Below are positions 22,072-31,572 of a stretch of 64,000 nt of DNA, one piece after another. The notes under the pieces are model-generated. The model ran no database searches. It saw nothing but the letters and a program-made list of their open reading frames with translations, and was not told where the DNA came from. How positions within the stretch are numbered: position 1 is the stretch's first letter; every line of letters begins with the position of its first letter. A program made the position numbers and the translations under genes. The DNA is from Bdellovibrionales bacterium (GTDB taxonomy: Bacteria > Bdellovibrionota > UBA1018): NCBI GenBank assembly GCA_947380295.1, contig CANCQK010000010.1, positions 1 to 64,000 of the forward strand, written 5' to 3'.

Positions 22072-24460
22072 GGTTCATCTCCGGAGGCTGTTTTGCTGTG
22101 GCTGGCCAATGAGGTTCGCAGGTCTGATTCAGAGGCTCTTGCCCTCGAATAAACGTCTCTAGCACTACTTGGGAGGCTGGGCAACCCCGTGCGGCAGCTT
22201 GGCCTGTGTGGGTGTCGATGGCGACGCGAATGAGTTGTGAACTCTCTGGAAAGCCCTTCTCCGGCTGCCCAAGTTGGCCTTGCTTCATGAGCGACACCCA
22301 GATGGGAAGCGCCGAGTTAGCCCCTGTGAGTGGCGGCGGCGTTCCTTTTTCTGAGGATTGATCCATTCCAACCCAAACTACAGTGGTGAGGCTCGGCGTG
22401 TACCCAGCAAACCACGCATCTCGATGGTGATTGGTCGTCCCTGTTTTTCCTGCTGCAGGTTGGGTCAATCCCATTTTTCGAGCGGATTTGGCTGTCCCGA
22501 AATTGATGACGTCTTGGAGGCAGTCGGTGAGAAGATCAATTGCAGCCGGATCCAGAACTTGAGTCGAGTTGGGTGCGAAAATCCAATCTGGAGTGCCACC
22601 TTCACGGGTGATTGCACGAATCGCAACCAGTTCTTGACGATTGCCCCGGTTAGCGAGGGTTGCGTACATTCGAGCCAGCTCAATCGGAGACAGTTCTGCC
22701 ACTCCAAGAGAGAGCGATGGAAAGCTGAATAAAGGTGACTCAACTCCAAGCTTCTTGGCTGTGGCAATCACCTCGTCTAGGCCGACAGAATAGGCAAGCT
22801 TTGAGGCGACTGTGTTGATTGACTGAGCTAATGCGGTTCGAAGTGAAATCCAACCTAAAGATTCATTTTCGTAATTGCGAGGAGACCAGGCTTTTTGGCC
22901 GCGATCGTAAGTCCACGTCCACGGGGCATCTTCGAATGGGCGCCCCGGGCTATAAGGGCTGCCCTCGGAGTCTTTACCTTTTTCAAATGCAGTCAAATAG
23001 ACGACGGGTTTGAAGGTCGAGCCGACTTGGCGTCTCATGTTGAGAATGCGATTGAAGTTACTTTCGGCATAGCTTCGGCCTCCAATCAGAGTTCTGATGT
23101 AACCGGACTCCTGCTCGACAGAAATGAGCGCTCCTTCGAGTCCTCGAGAGTTTTCCTTCGTTGGTTTAACTTTAAATTGCTTTTCAAGACGCGCAATACC
23201 GTCTGTGACCGAGCGCTGAGCCAGTCCATTGAGGTGGGTATCTAAAGTCGTATAAATTTTAAAACCGGTCTGTAAGGTATTAAAATCCCCTGCTTTGACT
23301 TTAAGAATTTTAAAGAGCTCGGCCTTCACAAAATCAGTAAAAAATGGTGCCTTGGTGACCACAGTTTGTGGTGGAGCTAATCGGATCGGCATTTTCAGAG
23401 CGGCCTTTGCTTCGTCCTGTGCGATCAGGCCAGTTTCAACCATCTTTCTTAAGACTAATTGTTGTCGCTCAATTGCTCGTTTGTAAAACCTGTAGGGCGA
23501 ATAGAATCCTGGCCCTCGGATGAGTCCCGCTAAGAGAGATATTTCTGCAAGATTGAGGTCTTCGATCTTTTTACCAAAAAAATGCTCTGCACCCTCAGCT
23601 ACTCCATGGACCTCGAGGTGTCCCACCTGTCCCAGGTAAACTTCATTTAAGTAACGTTCAAGAATCGTTTCCTTATCGAATCTGAGCTCAAGTAAAAGCG
23701 ATAAGAACAGCTCGTTGGCCTTGCGAAAAAGGTTTTTAGTTCTGCGAGACATTAGGTTTTTTACAAGCTGCTGAGTGATCGTGCTCCCTCCCTGAGCGAG
23801 TGAGCGTGTCCGCAAATTGACCCAAATTGCCCTCGCAATTGCCCTGGGTTCTAGGCCCTTATGGTCGAGAAAATGCTGATCTTCGATAGCGATAATTGCT
23901 TTCCAGATGGGAGCAGGAATTTGGTCAAAACTGAGATAAGTTCTCAATTCTGGCTTATCCGTTCCGCCTTGTGTCAGGGTGGCCACAAGTTCCGGCTCTA
24001 AGAAAAAGTGGTCCAGAGCCATCGATCCAATTTGAATGGATTTGAGCGAGTGAGGTTGGGTTTCCACAAATTGGAGAACAACGTCCGATGCCTCAAGCTG
24101 AGGATCATGAGCCGGGATCAGGTAACTTGGGTAGTCGATTGTGTGGAGTTTGAAGGAAATAGAACTCTCTTTTTTTGTAAAATGATAACCGAGAGTTTTC
24201 AGTCGGCTTTCGATCACAGAGGCGGATTGTCCCAGTACGATTCGCGTTACATCCGAATAGATGCGAGTCGGAAATGATTGCTCCTTTCGATCGAACGCAT
24301 CCGTGAGTTGACGATAAAGCGAACCCAGGTAAACTCCGAACGAAAGTAAAAGAGTCAAAACTGCCAATCCAATCCAGCGGCGTTTTTTAAAAGTCCTCGA
24401 ATATTTTGCCAATCTCCATCTCCAGTGAATCAAACAAATCTTTTCGATAAAACCTGGCAT
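22061..24460 (-). CDS. mrcB: bifunctional penicillin-binding protein 1B
   Basis: Class A PBP of 799 residues that polymerises and cross-links peptidoglycan in the periplasm. A short cytoplasmic tail and one membrane anchor (about 28-48) are followed by a UB2H-like region (about 65-150). The GT51 glycosyltransferase has AIEDQHFLDHKG (catalytic Glu near 194) and GGSTITQQLVKN. The transpeptidase has the S-x-x-K motif in RQVGSTFKP (near 478), SIN and KTGTT (near 673). The UB2H region, which in E. coli binds the lipoprotein activator LpoB, suggests PBP1B rather than PBP1A. The start has no strong ribosome-binding site. Confidence 0.93.
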   Translation of the reverse strand: MPGFIEKICLIHWRWRLAKYSRTFKKRRWIGLAVLTLLLSFGVYLGSLYRQLTDAFDRKEQSFPTRIYSDVTRIVLGQSASVIESRLKTLGYHFTKKESSISFKLHTIDYPSYLIPAHDPQLEASDVVLQFVETQPHSLKSIQIGSMALDHFFLEPELVATLTQGGTDKPELRTYLSFDQIPAPIWKAIIAIEDQHFLDHKGLEPRAIARAIWVNLRTRSLAQGGSTITQQLVKNLMSRRTKNLFRKANELFLSLLLELRFDKETILERYLNEVYLGQVGHLEVHGVAEGAEHFFGKKIEDLNLAEISLLAGLIRGPGFYSPYRFYKRAIERQQLVLRKMVETGLIAQDEAKAALKMPIRLAPPQTVVTKAPFFTDFVKAELFKILKVKAGDFNTLQTGFKIYTTLDTHLNGLAQRSVTDGIARLEKQFKVKPTKENSRGLEGALISVEQESGYIRTLIGGRSYAESNFNRILNMRRQVGSTFKPVVYLTAFEKGKDSEGSPYSPGRPFEDAPWTWTYDRGQKAWSPRNYENESLGWISLRTALAQSINTVASKLAYSVGLDEVIATAKKLGVESPLFSFPSLSLGVAELSPIELARMYATLANRGNRQELVAIRAITREGGTPDWIFAPNSTQVLDPAAIDLLTDCLQDVINFGTAKSARKMGLTQPAAGKTGTTNHHRDAWFAGYTPSLTTVVWVGMDQSSEKGTPPPLTGANSALPIWVSLMKQGQLGQPEKGFPESSQLIRVAIDTHTGQAAARGCPASQVVLETFIRGQEPLNQTCEPHWPATAKQPPEMNHAQ

Positions 24461-24517
24461 ACCTTGACGGATTGATCAAGCACGGCTAACACCAGATAAG
24501 ATGGAGACGAGAGGTTC

Positions 24518-26026
24518 ATGAAGAAAATCTTAAAAAAATGCTGGGCGTTGTCCGTAATGGCTTTGATTTGCACTCATCTCAGTACCGCGGAGGCTCTGGA
24601 ACTGGATTGGACCGGGCAGTTTTGGTCCGAGTTTAATTACGTTGGCAACTACAGCTCGGACAATGCGGGCGCAAATGATGCGCGGAGCTCGGCCGGGGGC
24701 TACTTCATCCCTCAGGGGGGGCGATCAGACGCCACCTTTCAAACCTTGTTTCTTCGATTAAGGCCCAAAGCAATTATTAACGATAATATCTCGATCAAGT
24801 CAGAGTGGTGGGTGCTTGATCCGATCTTCGGTTTATACGGCTCTGGACTTCCTTATACGACAGATCAGAATAATTTTTACTCCAGTCAGAACCGAGGTTC
24901 TGCGATCAACGCTCAAAGGATTTGGGGCGAGTTTGTCTCCGATCTCGGCACCTTTCAAGTGGGTCGAGTGCCTCTCCACTGGGGTTTAGGATTGGTTTGG
25001 AACGGAGGAGATAATCTTTGGGACCGTTACATGTCCACAGGCGATGCTGTCCGCTGGATTGCAAAGTTTGGTTCTTTCACTGTGGCACCGAGCTACATTA
25101 TTCGCACCGCTGGAAACTCAATTGGCGGAGCAGGCGGTGTGACCGACTTTTCACTCATCTTGAAATATGAAAACCCAGAAGATGAGGTTGAAGCCGGAAT
25201 TAATCTTCTCAAGCAGCTCGGGGGGGCGGGTCAGTCAGTCACTGGGGTAGGTCAGTCAGCTATTGGGGCAGTCTTCTCGCCAGGAGGTACGGATCGATCT
25301 AGCAATAGTTTAAATACCTGGACTTATGATATTTATGCTCGAAAACGCCTCAAGCAGATGAGCTTTGGGATTGAAGTCCCAATTTCTTCAGGGAGTATTT
25401 CTGGCGCGACTTATAGTGCACTTGGCGTTGCCGCAGAAATGGATTGGAAGCCTAGCGATTCCCTCAGCTTTTTGCTGAAGGCAGGTTATGCATCGGGTCA
25501 GTCTGGATCGAAATCTCTTAATCCTGACTCATTCCAGGCATTTTACTTCAACCCAAATTACCACATTGGGATGATCATGTTTAACTATCAGCTCGCTAAT
25601 TTTGCGGGCTCTCAGACTTTGAATAATCCTACTAATTCACTTCGTTCACCGTATGATAATCCAATTGTGAATGCAGTCTATGGTTCTCTTTCGGCACAAA
25701 TTAAGCCGTCAGATAAATGGACGTTTAGACCGGCACTGATTTACGCCTATGCTCCAAATACGGCGAAGTCTTCGGATCCCTACTTTTACAATTATTGGAG
25801 TCGGACTACCTATGCTGGTGCTGCCGGTGCCAACAATCAAGGGAGCGGCCTAGGAGTTGAGGCGGATCTGGGACTCACCTTTCAGTGGGATGAGTACTTT
25901 ACCTTTGGCCTGGACACGGGTCTTTACTTTCCCGGGGACTTCTTTAAGTTCTCTAACGTGGCTGGAGCAGACCTTCCTGTGCACCCAATCTTTGCAAGCG
26001 CATTGAAAGTAGGAGTGAATTTTTAA
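24518..26026 (+). CDS. outer-membrane beta-barrel protein
   Basis: 502 residues with a signal peptide (KKCWALSVMALICTHLSTAEA) and alternating polar/aromatic strands throughout, such as ISIKSEWWVLDP and FQVGRVPLHWGLGLVW. It ends in a terminal phenylalanine (LKVGVNF), the usual outer-membrane barrel signal. This supports an outer-membrane porin-like channel. The pattern R-V-P-x-H-W-G-L-G is reminiscent of long barrels found in deltaproteobacteria. No substrate can be assigned. Start AGAGG(TTC)ATG is good. Confidence 0.82.
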   Translation: MKKILKKCWALSVMALICTHLSTAEALELDWTGQFWSEFNYVGNYSSDNAGANDARSSAGGYFIPQGGRSDATFQTLFLRLRPKAIINDNISIKSEWWVLDPIFGLYGSGLPYTTDQNNFYSSQNRGSAINAQRIWGEFVSDLGTFQVGRVPLHWGLGLVWNGGDNLWDRYMSTGDAVRWIAKFGSFTVAPSYIIRTAGNSIGGAGGVTDFSLILKYENPEDEVEAGINLLKQLGGAGQSVTGVGQSAIGAVFSPGGTDRSSNSLNTWTYDIYARKRLKQMSFGIEVPISSGSISGATYSALGVAAEMDWKPSDSLSFLLKAGYASGQSGSKSLNPDSFQAFYFNPNYHIGMIMFNYQLANFAGSQTLNNPTNSLRSPYDNPIVNAVYGSLSAQIKPSDKWTFRPALIYAYAPNTAKSSDPYFYNYWSRTTYAGAAGANNQGSGLGVEADLGLTFQWDEYFTFGLDTGLYFPGDFFKFSNVAGADLPVHPIFASALKVGVNF

Positions 26027-26079
26027 GTGTAGCGTAGACTGCTAGACATATTCGGTGGACTCCCTTACTCTTAAATAAA

Positions 26080-26664
26080 GTGTCTACCGAAGCCGCTCCT
26101 GAAAAAAAAGAAGAGGAAAAACCCAAATCGTCTGGGGCAAAAATTCCCTTGATGACGATTCTTCCTCCGCTGATCAATACAGTTTTTGTATTGGTCACCC
26201 TGGTTTTTTTGATTTACACCCGGTTTATTTTTAAGCGGCCGGGCATTCAAGAGCCAGAGGAGCGCAAGAAGATTGAAGCAGCGCAAAAAAGACAAAAAGA
26301 AGAGGAAAGAAAGGTGACTTACTTTCCTCTTGATCCGATCACTGTGAATATTGCTAGCACGCCTATTGAGGGCGGAAGCCCTGATGCGCGTAAACTTCAC
26401 TATGTGAATCTGGGGATTGCCTTTGAAACTCATGGGGATCGTAATAAAGAGATTCTTGAGCAGCTCAAACCCTTTATTCTTGATCAAATTATTTTCATTC
26501 TGGGGCGAAAAACATACGACCAGCTTGCAACCGCTCAAGGGCGTTACGTGCTTCAGTTTCAAATTCAAGAAGCTGTGAACCAGCTAGCTTTTACTAAGTT
26601 AGCTACGCCGCCTCATGACCCACCGGTGTCGCACACCTTCTTTAACCAGTTAATTGTTCAATAA
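26080..26664 (+). CDS. fliL: FliL-family flagellar basal-body protein
   Basis: 194 residues from a GTG, without an obvious Shine-Dalgarno. A basic/acidic cytoplasmic tail and one membrane span (about 25-46) are followed by a charged helix EERKKIEAAQKRQKEEER and a periplasmic FliL-like domain with YFPLDPITVNI and the later LKPFILDQIIFILGRKTYDQL. FliL surrounds the stator and supports motor torque. Here it stands alone with no other flagellar gene nearby, so it may be an extra copy. Confidence 0.83.
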   Translation: MSTEAAPEKKEEEKPKSSGAKIPLMTILPPLINTVFVLVTLVFLIYTRFIFKRPGIQEPEERKKIEAAQKRQKEEERKVTYFPLDPITVNIASTPIEGGSPDARKLHYVNLGIAFETHGDRNKEILEQLKPFILDQIIFILGRKTYDQLATAQGRYVLQFQIQEAVNQLAFTKLATPPHDPPVSHTFFNQLIVQ

Positions 26665-26708
26665 AAAGCAGGAGCAGGGCTGGAAGCTGAGTTCCTTCCC
26701 TGCTCCTG
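26665..26708 (-). terminator. intrinsic terminator between fliL and ald
   Basis: An 11-bp perfect inverted repeat, CAGGAGCAGGG (26669-26679) with its complement (26698-26708), has an inner GGAA/TTCC helix. Read on the minus strand it is followed by CTTTTTATT, so it ends the ald transcript. On the plus strand it may also limit fliL read-through. Confidence 0.82.
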
Positions 26709-26722
26709 AGATTGAATTAGCT

Positions 26723-27829
26723 CTAGAAACGGACAGGTTCGTAAGGCAATCCGAGATCGTCGGCGACTTGCTTGTAGGCGACCTTGCCGTTAAGGATGTT
26801 GACACCCTTTCTTAATGCCTCATCTTTCTGAACGGCTTCTTGCCAGCCGAGATTAGCAATCATCAGGGCATACTTTAGAGTTACGTTTGTGAGTGCGTAG
26901 GTTGAGGTTCGAGGGACCGCTCCTGGCATATTTGGAACGGCATAATGAACTACTCCGTCGATCGTGTAGGTCGGGTGCTCATGGCTAGTAGGACGACAGG
27001 TCTCAACCGATCCCCCTTGATCTACTGCAACGTCAACTACGACCCCGCCGGGTTGCATTCTTGAAATCATATCTCGAGTTACGAGTTTAGGGGCTTTGGC
27101 ACCGGGAACCAAAACGGCACCGATGACGAGATCAGCCTGGTTGACTGCCTTTTCGACCTGCTCGCTATTTGAGTAGAGGGTGGTAATTTCGTTGCCGAAA
27201 ATATCCGAAAGGTAGTCCAGTCGGTGCACGTTGACGTCGAGGATAGTGACATTAGCACCCAATCCTACGGCCATTTTCGCTGCATTAATACCAACAACGC
27301 CACCTCCGAGAATGACGACCTTGCCTCGGTCCACGCCAGTGACTCCACCCAGCAACATTCCTTTTCCTCCATGGTCATGCTGAAGGTAGGTTGCTCCGAT
27401 TTGGGTAGCCATTCGGCCAGCTACAGCGCTCATGGGCGCGAGCAGAGGGAGAGATCCGTCCGCAGGTTGGATGGTTTCGTAAGCAATTCCTACGATTCTG
27501 CGCTCCATGAGGGCTTTAGTCAGCCGCTCATCAGCAGCGAGATGGAGGTAGGTGTAAAGAATCTGGTTTTCACGCAAAAGAAGATATTCCTCGGGGAGGG
27601 GTTCCTTAACCTTTACGATCATCTCAGCTTTTTCGTAGACTTCCTTGCCTGAGCCAACAATCGTTGCGCCTGCCTTGCGGTAATCTTCGTCTGAGATGCC
27701 GACGCCTTGCCCAGCATTCGATTGTACAACTACTTTATGACCCGCTTGAGAGAGTGAGCGCACTCCTCCGACGACCATTCCGACCCGATTTTCTTTATTT
27801 TTGATTTCCTTAGGTACGCCAACGATCAT
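26723..27829 (-). CDS. ald: alanine dehydrogenase
   Basis: 368 residues. NAD-dependent interconversion of L-alanine and pyruvate plus ammonium in the cytoplasm. The N-terminus MIVGVPKEIKNKENRV is diagnostic of the family. The substrate-binding segment contains LHLAADERLTKAL, and the Rossmann fold VVILGGGVVGINAAKMAVG lies near residues 170-188. Seventeen bases separate it from the upstream PhnP-like gene, and a terminator follows, so it is the last gene of a minus-strand group. Confidence 0.97.
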   Translation of the reverse strand: MIVGVPKEIKNKENRVGMVVGGVRSLSQAGHKVVVQSNAGQGVGISDEDYRKAGATIVGSGKEVYEKAEMIVKVKEPLPEEYLLLRENQILYTYLHLAADERLTKALMERRIVGIAYETIQPADGSLPLLAPMSAVAGRMATQIGATYLQHDHGGKGMLLGGVTGVDRGKVVILGGGVVGINAAKMAVGLGANVTILDVNVHRLDYLSDIFGNEITTLYSNSEQVEKAVNQADLVIGAVLVPGAKAPKLVTRDMISRMQPGGVVVDVAVDQGGSVETCRPTSHEHPTYTIDGVVHYAVPNMPGAVPRTSTYALTNVTLKYALMIANLGWQEAVQKDEALRKGVNILNGKVAYKQVADDLGLPYEPVRF

Positions 27830-27846
27830 ACTTTTACCCTCTTATT

Positions 27847-28617
27847 TTAAGGTTCAATTCTTAATCCGTCATACGCCAAAAACACTCCCTTGGGGAGTAT
27901 TCTTGAATATTTGGAAAAATCAAAGTCATGACCCAAGTGGGTCAAGTAAGTGCTCTCAGGCTGTATTTTTTGTACGGCTTCAAGAGCATTCTCCAGATTA
28001 AAATGAGTATCATGTGCCTGGATGCGGACGCAATCCAAGATCAAATGGGATATTCCTTTCAGCTTTTCGAGAGAGCTTTGCGGGATAGAACTGCAGTCCG
28101 TAATATAGGCGACAGGTCCGATTCGGTATCCGACGCATTCCTTTTGCCCGTGGAGGACGGGGATGGGAACCACCTCGATGTCTGATACATTCAAGCGCTC
28201 GACTGAGGCATCAAACTCGTTCAGTTCGAGGTGGGGGATTCCTCCGCCGACTGAGGGTCCAGGCGAGAAAATATATGCGAACTTAGTTTTCAGTTCTCGA
28301 CAGGTCCAGGAGTTTCCGTAAACGGGAATTTTTTCCCTTTGAATGAAATTGAAACTTCGGAGCTCATCAATTCCATGAATGTGATCAGCATGAGGGTGAG
28401 TGTAAAGTACGGCATCGATGCGTGGAATTCTTTCGCGCAGAGCTTGTTGCCGTAGATCCGTGCTAGTGTCGATGAGAATACTTTTCTCCTGAGTCTGGAT
28501 CCAGACCGAGGCCCGAAGTCGATGATTTTTTGGGTCATTAGACTGGCAAACCGAACAAGAGCAATGAATCAGTGGAACTCCTGTTGATGTTCCACAGCCT
28601 AAAATTGTGACAACCAT
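27847..28617 (-). CDS. PhnP-like metallo-beta-lactamase-fold phosphodiesterase
   Basis: 256 residues. The metal-binding motif THPHADH (H74, H76, D78, H79) is clear. The N-terminal LGCGTSTGVPLIHCSCSVCQS has the cysteine cluster (C19, C21, C24) seen in PhnP, where it binds a structural zinc. PhnP hydrolyses cyclic phosphodiesters of ribose in phosphonate metabolism, but no other phosphonate gene is nearby. A broader phosphodiesterase or lipoate/octanoate-cluster hydrolase role is equally possible. Confidence 0.85.
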   Translation of the reverse strand: MVVTILGCGTSTGVPLIHCSCSVCQSNDPKNHRLRASVWIQTQEKSILIDTSTDLRQQALRERIPRIDAVLYTHPHADHIHGIDELRSFNFIQREKIPVYGNSWTCRELKTKFAYIFSPGPSVGGGIPHLELNEFDASVERLNVSDIEVVPIPVLHGQKECVGYRIGPVAYITDCSSIPQSSLEKLKGISHLILDCVRIQAHDTHFNLENALEAVQKIQPESTYLTHLGHDFDFSKYSRILPKGVFLAYDGLRIEP

Positions 28618-28670
28618 CGGCGACCTCCCGTAAAATCAGTCTTTTGGTGGCTTAACAAAGTTTTATGAAC

Positions 28671-29054
28671 TTAAGAAGAAATTAAGGGAGAAGAACTTTC
28701 AGTTTTTTTGACCGAGGCGCCGTCCATTTTGCACGCGCCCTCGAAGTAGGCGCCAAATTCAAGCACGAGGGAGGGGGTTTCAATATTACCGATCACCCGA
28801 CCTGTTTTTGAAACGAAAACCCGAGTTTTTGTTTTGATGTCGCCCCGGACATAACCATTGATCATCAAAACATCTGCGTCAATGTTACCTTCGACCACTC
28901 CCGTTTCGCTGAGGATGAGAGTACTTCCAGGCTTGGAGTGAACTCGACCTACAAGAACACCATGAATTCTGGAGACTTGGTCAAAAGTGATTTCCCCCTC
29001 GATCCGAGTCCCTTCAGAGATCATATTAATCTCCGTTTCTTTTAGGCTACTCAT
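28671..29054 (-). CDS. bactofilin
   Basis: 127 residues consisting almost entirely of one bactofilin domain: short beta-helix rungs rich in Gly and Val, beginning EGTRIEGEITFDQVSRIHG and continuing through GSTLILSETGVVEGNIDADV. Bactofilins self-assemble without nucleotide into membrane-bound filaments that localise cell-wall enzymes. The gene overlaps the preceding membrane-protein gene by 4 bases (ATGA), so the two are translated together. Confidence 0.94.
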   Translation of the reverse strand: MSSLKETEINMISEGTRIEGEITFDQVSRIHGVLVGRVHSKPGSTLILSETGVVEGNIDADVLMINGYVRGDIKTKTRVFVSKTGRVIGNIETPSLVLEFGAYFEGACKMDGASVKKTESSSPLISS

Positions 29055-29857
29055 GAATCCTCCTGAGCTGCCTGCTCCGGCTTAAGCGGAAAGGATTGGT
29101 GCAGTAGAAGTGAACCAGACTTAGATAAAATCAAAACTTCGAGTTCTTGGAGCGAGTCTTTCGAGAGGAGTGGTCCAAAAGTTGCCGATCCCTCGCGGTA
29201 GCGACTCACCGAAAAGAACTCCCCTTTTTGAAAGTCAATTAAGGGTGTCTGCCCTGCTGAATTAAAGGCTCCAGCAGGGTAGGTCAGGAGCATCGATGGC
29301 CCTCTTGCTAATACGATGATCTTACCTTGTTGGCTTCCGCGGTCAGTTTTTGTGTATTGCAAGGCAAATCGGAACTGGAGACTATCGTTTTGCCAGGAAA
29401 ACCTAGGATTTTTGATCGCGATAGGTAAGTCCGCGGCGGATGGAATCGGTGCAGTAGGATCGTCTGCTGATAACGCAGTGAATAAAGTTCCAAATAGGGG
29501 GTTGGCTTGTGCTCCACTTTTCAGGTCGGATTCGTTAGGTAAATTTGGCTGAGGGGTTTGAGACTCATTTTGGTCAGTGAGTGCTCCCGCTGTTGGAGAG
29601 CTTCGCCCAAGATTTGAGCTGATGGATGTCACGAGAGGTGGCCCGACGGGACTAACTAACGGCTCAGTTGATGAGGCTAAGTGATAGTAACGCAGCGCTA
29701 AAACACTCGTAACAATTGAGAAGAGAATTAAAGACCCAGCCATGATGCCCAGTTGGGGAATCCAACGAACGGGAATATGAAAAACGCGGGCAGCCAGGTG
29801 ATCCTTAAAGACAAGGACTGTAACCCGATCTACTTGCTGGGATTGATCCTGATTCAT
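29051..29857 (-). CDS. single-span membrane protein coupled to the bactofilin
   Basis: 268 residues, family not named. A cytoplasmic N-terminus (RVTVLVFKDHLAARVFHIPVR) precedes one membrane span (about 37-55). A Ser/Pro-rich periplasmic linker (about 65-135) and a beta-rich domain with PRFSWQNDSLQFRFALQYTK follow. In other lineages bactofilin genes often sit beside M23 peptidases whose N-terminus has the same cytoplasmic-then-membrane layout. Here no peptidase motif (H-x3-D, H-x-H) is present, so it may be an anchor or scaffold partner instead. Confidence 0.75.
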   Translation of the reverse strand: MNQDQSQQVDRVTVLVFKDHLAARVFHIPVRWIPQLGIMAGSLILFSIVTSVLALRYYHLASSTEPLVSPVGPPLVTSISSNLGRSSPTAGALTDQNESQTPQPNLPNESDLKSGAQANPLFGTLFTALSADDPTAPIPSAADLPIAIKNPRFSWQNDSLQFRFALQYTKTDRGSQQGKIIVLARGPSMLLTYPAGAFNSAGQTPLIDFQKGEFFSVSRYREGSATFGPLLSKDSLQELEVLILSKSGSLLLHQSFPLKPEQAAQEDS

Positions 29858-29926
29858 TAATGAAAACGTTAGCTTTTTACCTGAAACATGTCAACTTTTG
29901 CCCAGAGAGTTCCGATAAAGAACCAG

Positions 29927-31558
29927 ATGAAGATCCTCTTGTTAAATCCTGCAGTGAGCTTTACCCATCCCATCTCAGTTGACCTGAGGCGTCGTGGGAT
30001 CTCGCTCCTATTTCCTGCTCACGCTGAAGAAGCTTGGCAGTTGCTCCAGCTTCATGGGCAAAGTGTTGATTTAGCAGTGATTCACCGCGAGGGCCCCTCA
30101 AGCGAATCAAAAGGCGCTGCTCTTCGTCTCATTAGTCGAATTAAGTCCGATCCGACTCAGTCTGACCTTCCTATTGTTCTGACTACTCATGAGTGGAAAG
30201 AGCAACAATGTGCCCAGCACCAACAATCAGCAGAGGGTGCCAATGCTTATATCTTTGAATCGTTGAATACTAAAAACTTGATCAGCGTAATTGAAGCTGT
30301 ATTAAGTCGGAGTTTTCCATTGACGCAGGAGTCACCTGCTCTCCACAGTAGACTACCTGAATTGGAAGGCCATCCTCAAGACTCGGTCAATTCACAGTTT
30401 CAGATGGAATCTCACTTGGCGAGCGATCCTTCGATTAGTTTAGTTCAAGTAGAATCTCACTCTGAGCCAGATACGGGCACTCAGATTAAAATATTAAGAG
30501 CCTTTAACCTTGAAGCGCCCACGTCAAGTCTTTCAGCGATTCGACCAGATCAAGAAAGTGGAAATTTCCAGCCAAAGGCAAATGAGGCCTCTCGTGCAGA
30601 TGATATCTCTCTGTTTAGTTTAATGCCAGGCCCAATGGATAGCTCAGCTGCACCAATTGAGCCTGATGCTAACGTGAGTCAGATCTCTAGTTCTTCTCTT
30701 GGCACTAAAAAAAATCAAAGCACGAAAGAAGTAGTAAAGAGTGCGGTAAATTCCCATCACGAGAGTGACCCGCATGCAGAGCAGGTCATGCCCTACGTGT
30801 TTTCGTCTAAAGTGCAGCCTTTAATTCTTGGTCCTTTGGGGGACGCTGCAATTCCGGGAGGAGTTGCTAATTCGCCGGATCTGGAGACGCTAAAGAAATA
30901 TTTAAATCTTCGCGAACAGGATGTCTCAATTCTTTCGTCCCAGCTGCGAGAGGCTCGAGATCAGCTTGTAGCTGCAGATAAACTACTCCGTGAAGAAAGA
31001 GCTAAAAATGTCGAGCTTTTGCACACCTGTCAGGACCAAAAAAAGAAATTAGAATCGGATGAGTCTCGAAGGGGCCCCGTGATTGAAAAGTTCGAGGGCG
31101 AAGTTCAAGATCTCAGATTTCAGTTGAGAGTGAAGACTGACGAACTCAGAACAGTTGAGTCTCAGTTGCATCGCCTGTCCGACGAGATGAATCAGCTGAA
31201 AGATCGAGTCCGAGTTGATATTCGAAAAATTAGGGTCCGTGAAAAGGAACTTGAAACTCGTCTTGAAATTACTAAGCGCGATTCCGAGGCGATTTTAGCC
31301 TCCCGAGAGTCTAAAATGATCGAACTAAAACGAAACCTCGACGTGATGGAGTTCAATATGGATCTGCTTCAAAATCAGTACTCTAAGGAAAAAGAAACGT
31401 CGTCCAAATTAAGAGAGAAGGTCGCCAAACTTGCTCAGGTGGTCAAAATTGCTGACGGACTTTTGGAAAATCCAAAAGGGGTTGAATCGCATTCACCATC
31501 AGAGGAGTCCAGAGATGAGTCCAGTTTGGCTGATGGACATGAGAAAAAGGTATCTTAA
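29927..31558 (+). CDS. pseudo-receiver domain protein with a long coiled coil
   Basis: 543 residues from the ATG at 29927, which starts directly at the receiver-like strand KILLLNP; an ATG at 29888 adds 13 residues. The first ~115 residues follow the response-regulator pattern, but the phospho-acceptor site reads VDLAVIHREG with His in place of Asp. The conserved Lys is also absent, so it is probably not phosphorylated. A long low-complexity linker (about 125-330) follows, then a coiled coil (about 335-510) rich in Glu, Lys, Leu and Arg. The layout resembles FrzS-like motility or polarity proteins, but that is only by architecture. Confidence 0.78.
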   Translation: MKILLLNPAVSFTHPISVDLRRRGISLLFPAHAEEAWQLLQLHGQSVDLAVIHREGPSSESKGAALRLISRIKSDPTQSDLPIVLTTHEWKEQQCAQHQQSAEGANAYIFESLNTKNLISVIEAVLSRSFPLTQESPALHSRLPELEGHPQDSVNSQFQMESHLASDPSISLVQVESHSEPDTGTQIKILRAFNLEAPTSSLSAIRPDQESGNFQPKANEASRADDISLFSLMPGPMDSSAAPIEPDANVSQISSSSLGTKKNQSTKEVVKSAVNSHHESDPHAEQVMPYVFSSKVQPLILGPLGDAAIPGGVANSPDLETLKKYLNLREQDVSILSSQLREARDQLVAADKLLREERAKNVELLHTCQDQKKKLESDESRRGPVIEKFEGEVQDLRFQLRVKTDELRTVESQLHRLSDEMNQLKDRVRVDIRKIRVREKELETRLEITKRDSEAILASRESKMIELKRNLDVMEFNMDLLQNQYSKEKETSSKLREKVAKLAQVVKIADGLLENPKGVESHSPSEESRDESSLADGHEKKVS

Positions 31559-31572
31559 CGGGATTGATTCAG

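Noticed and set aside
26080..26664. A flagellar operon around fliL
   Set aside because: Neither neighbour is a flagellar gene; the upstream barrel gene and downstream ald have other roles.
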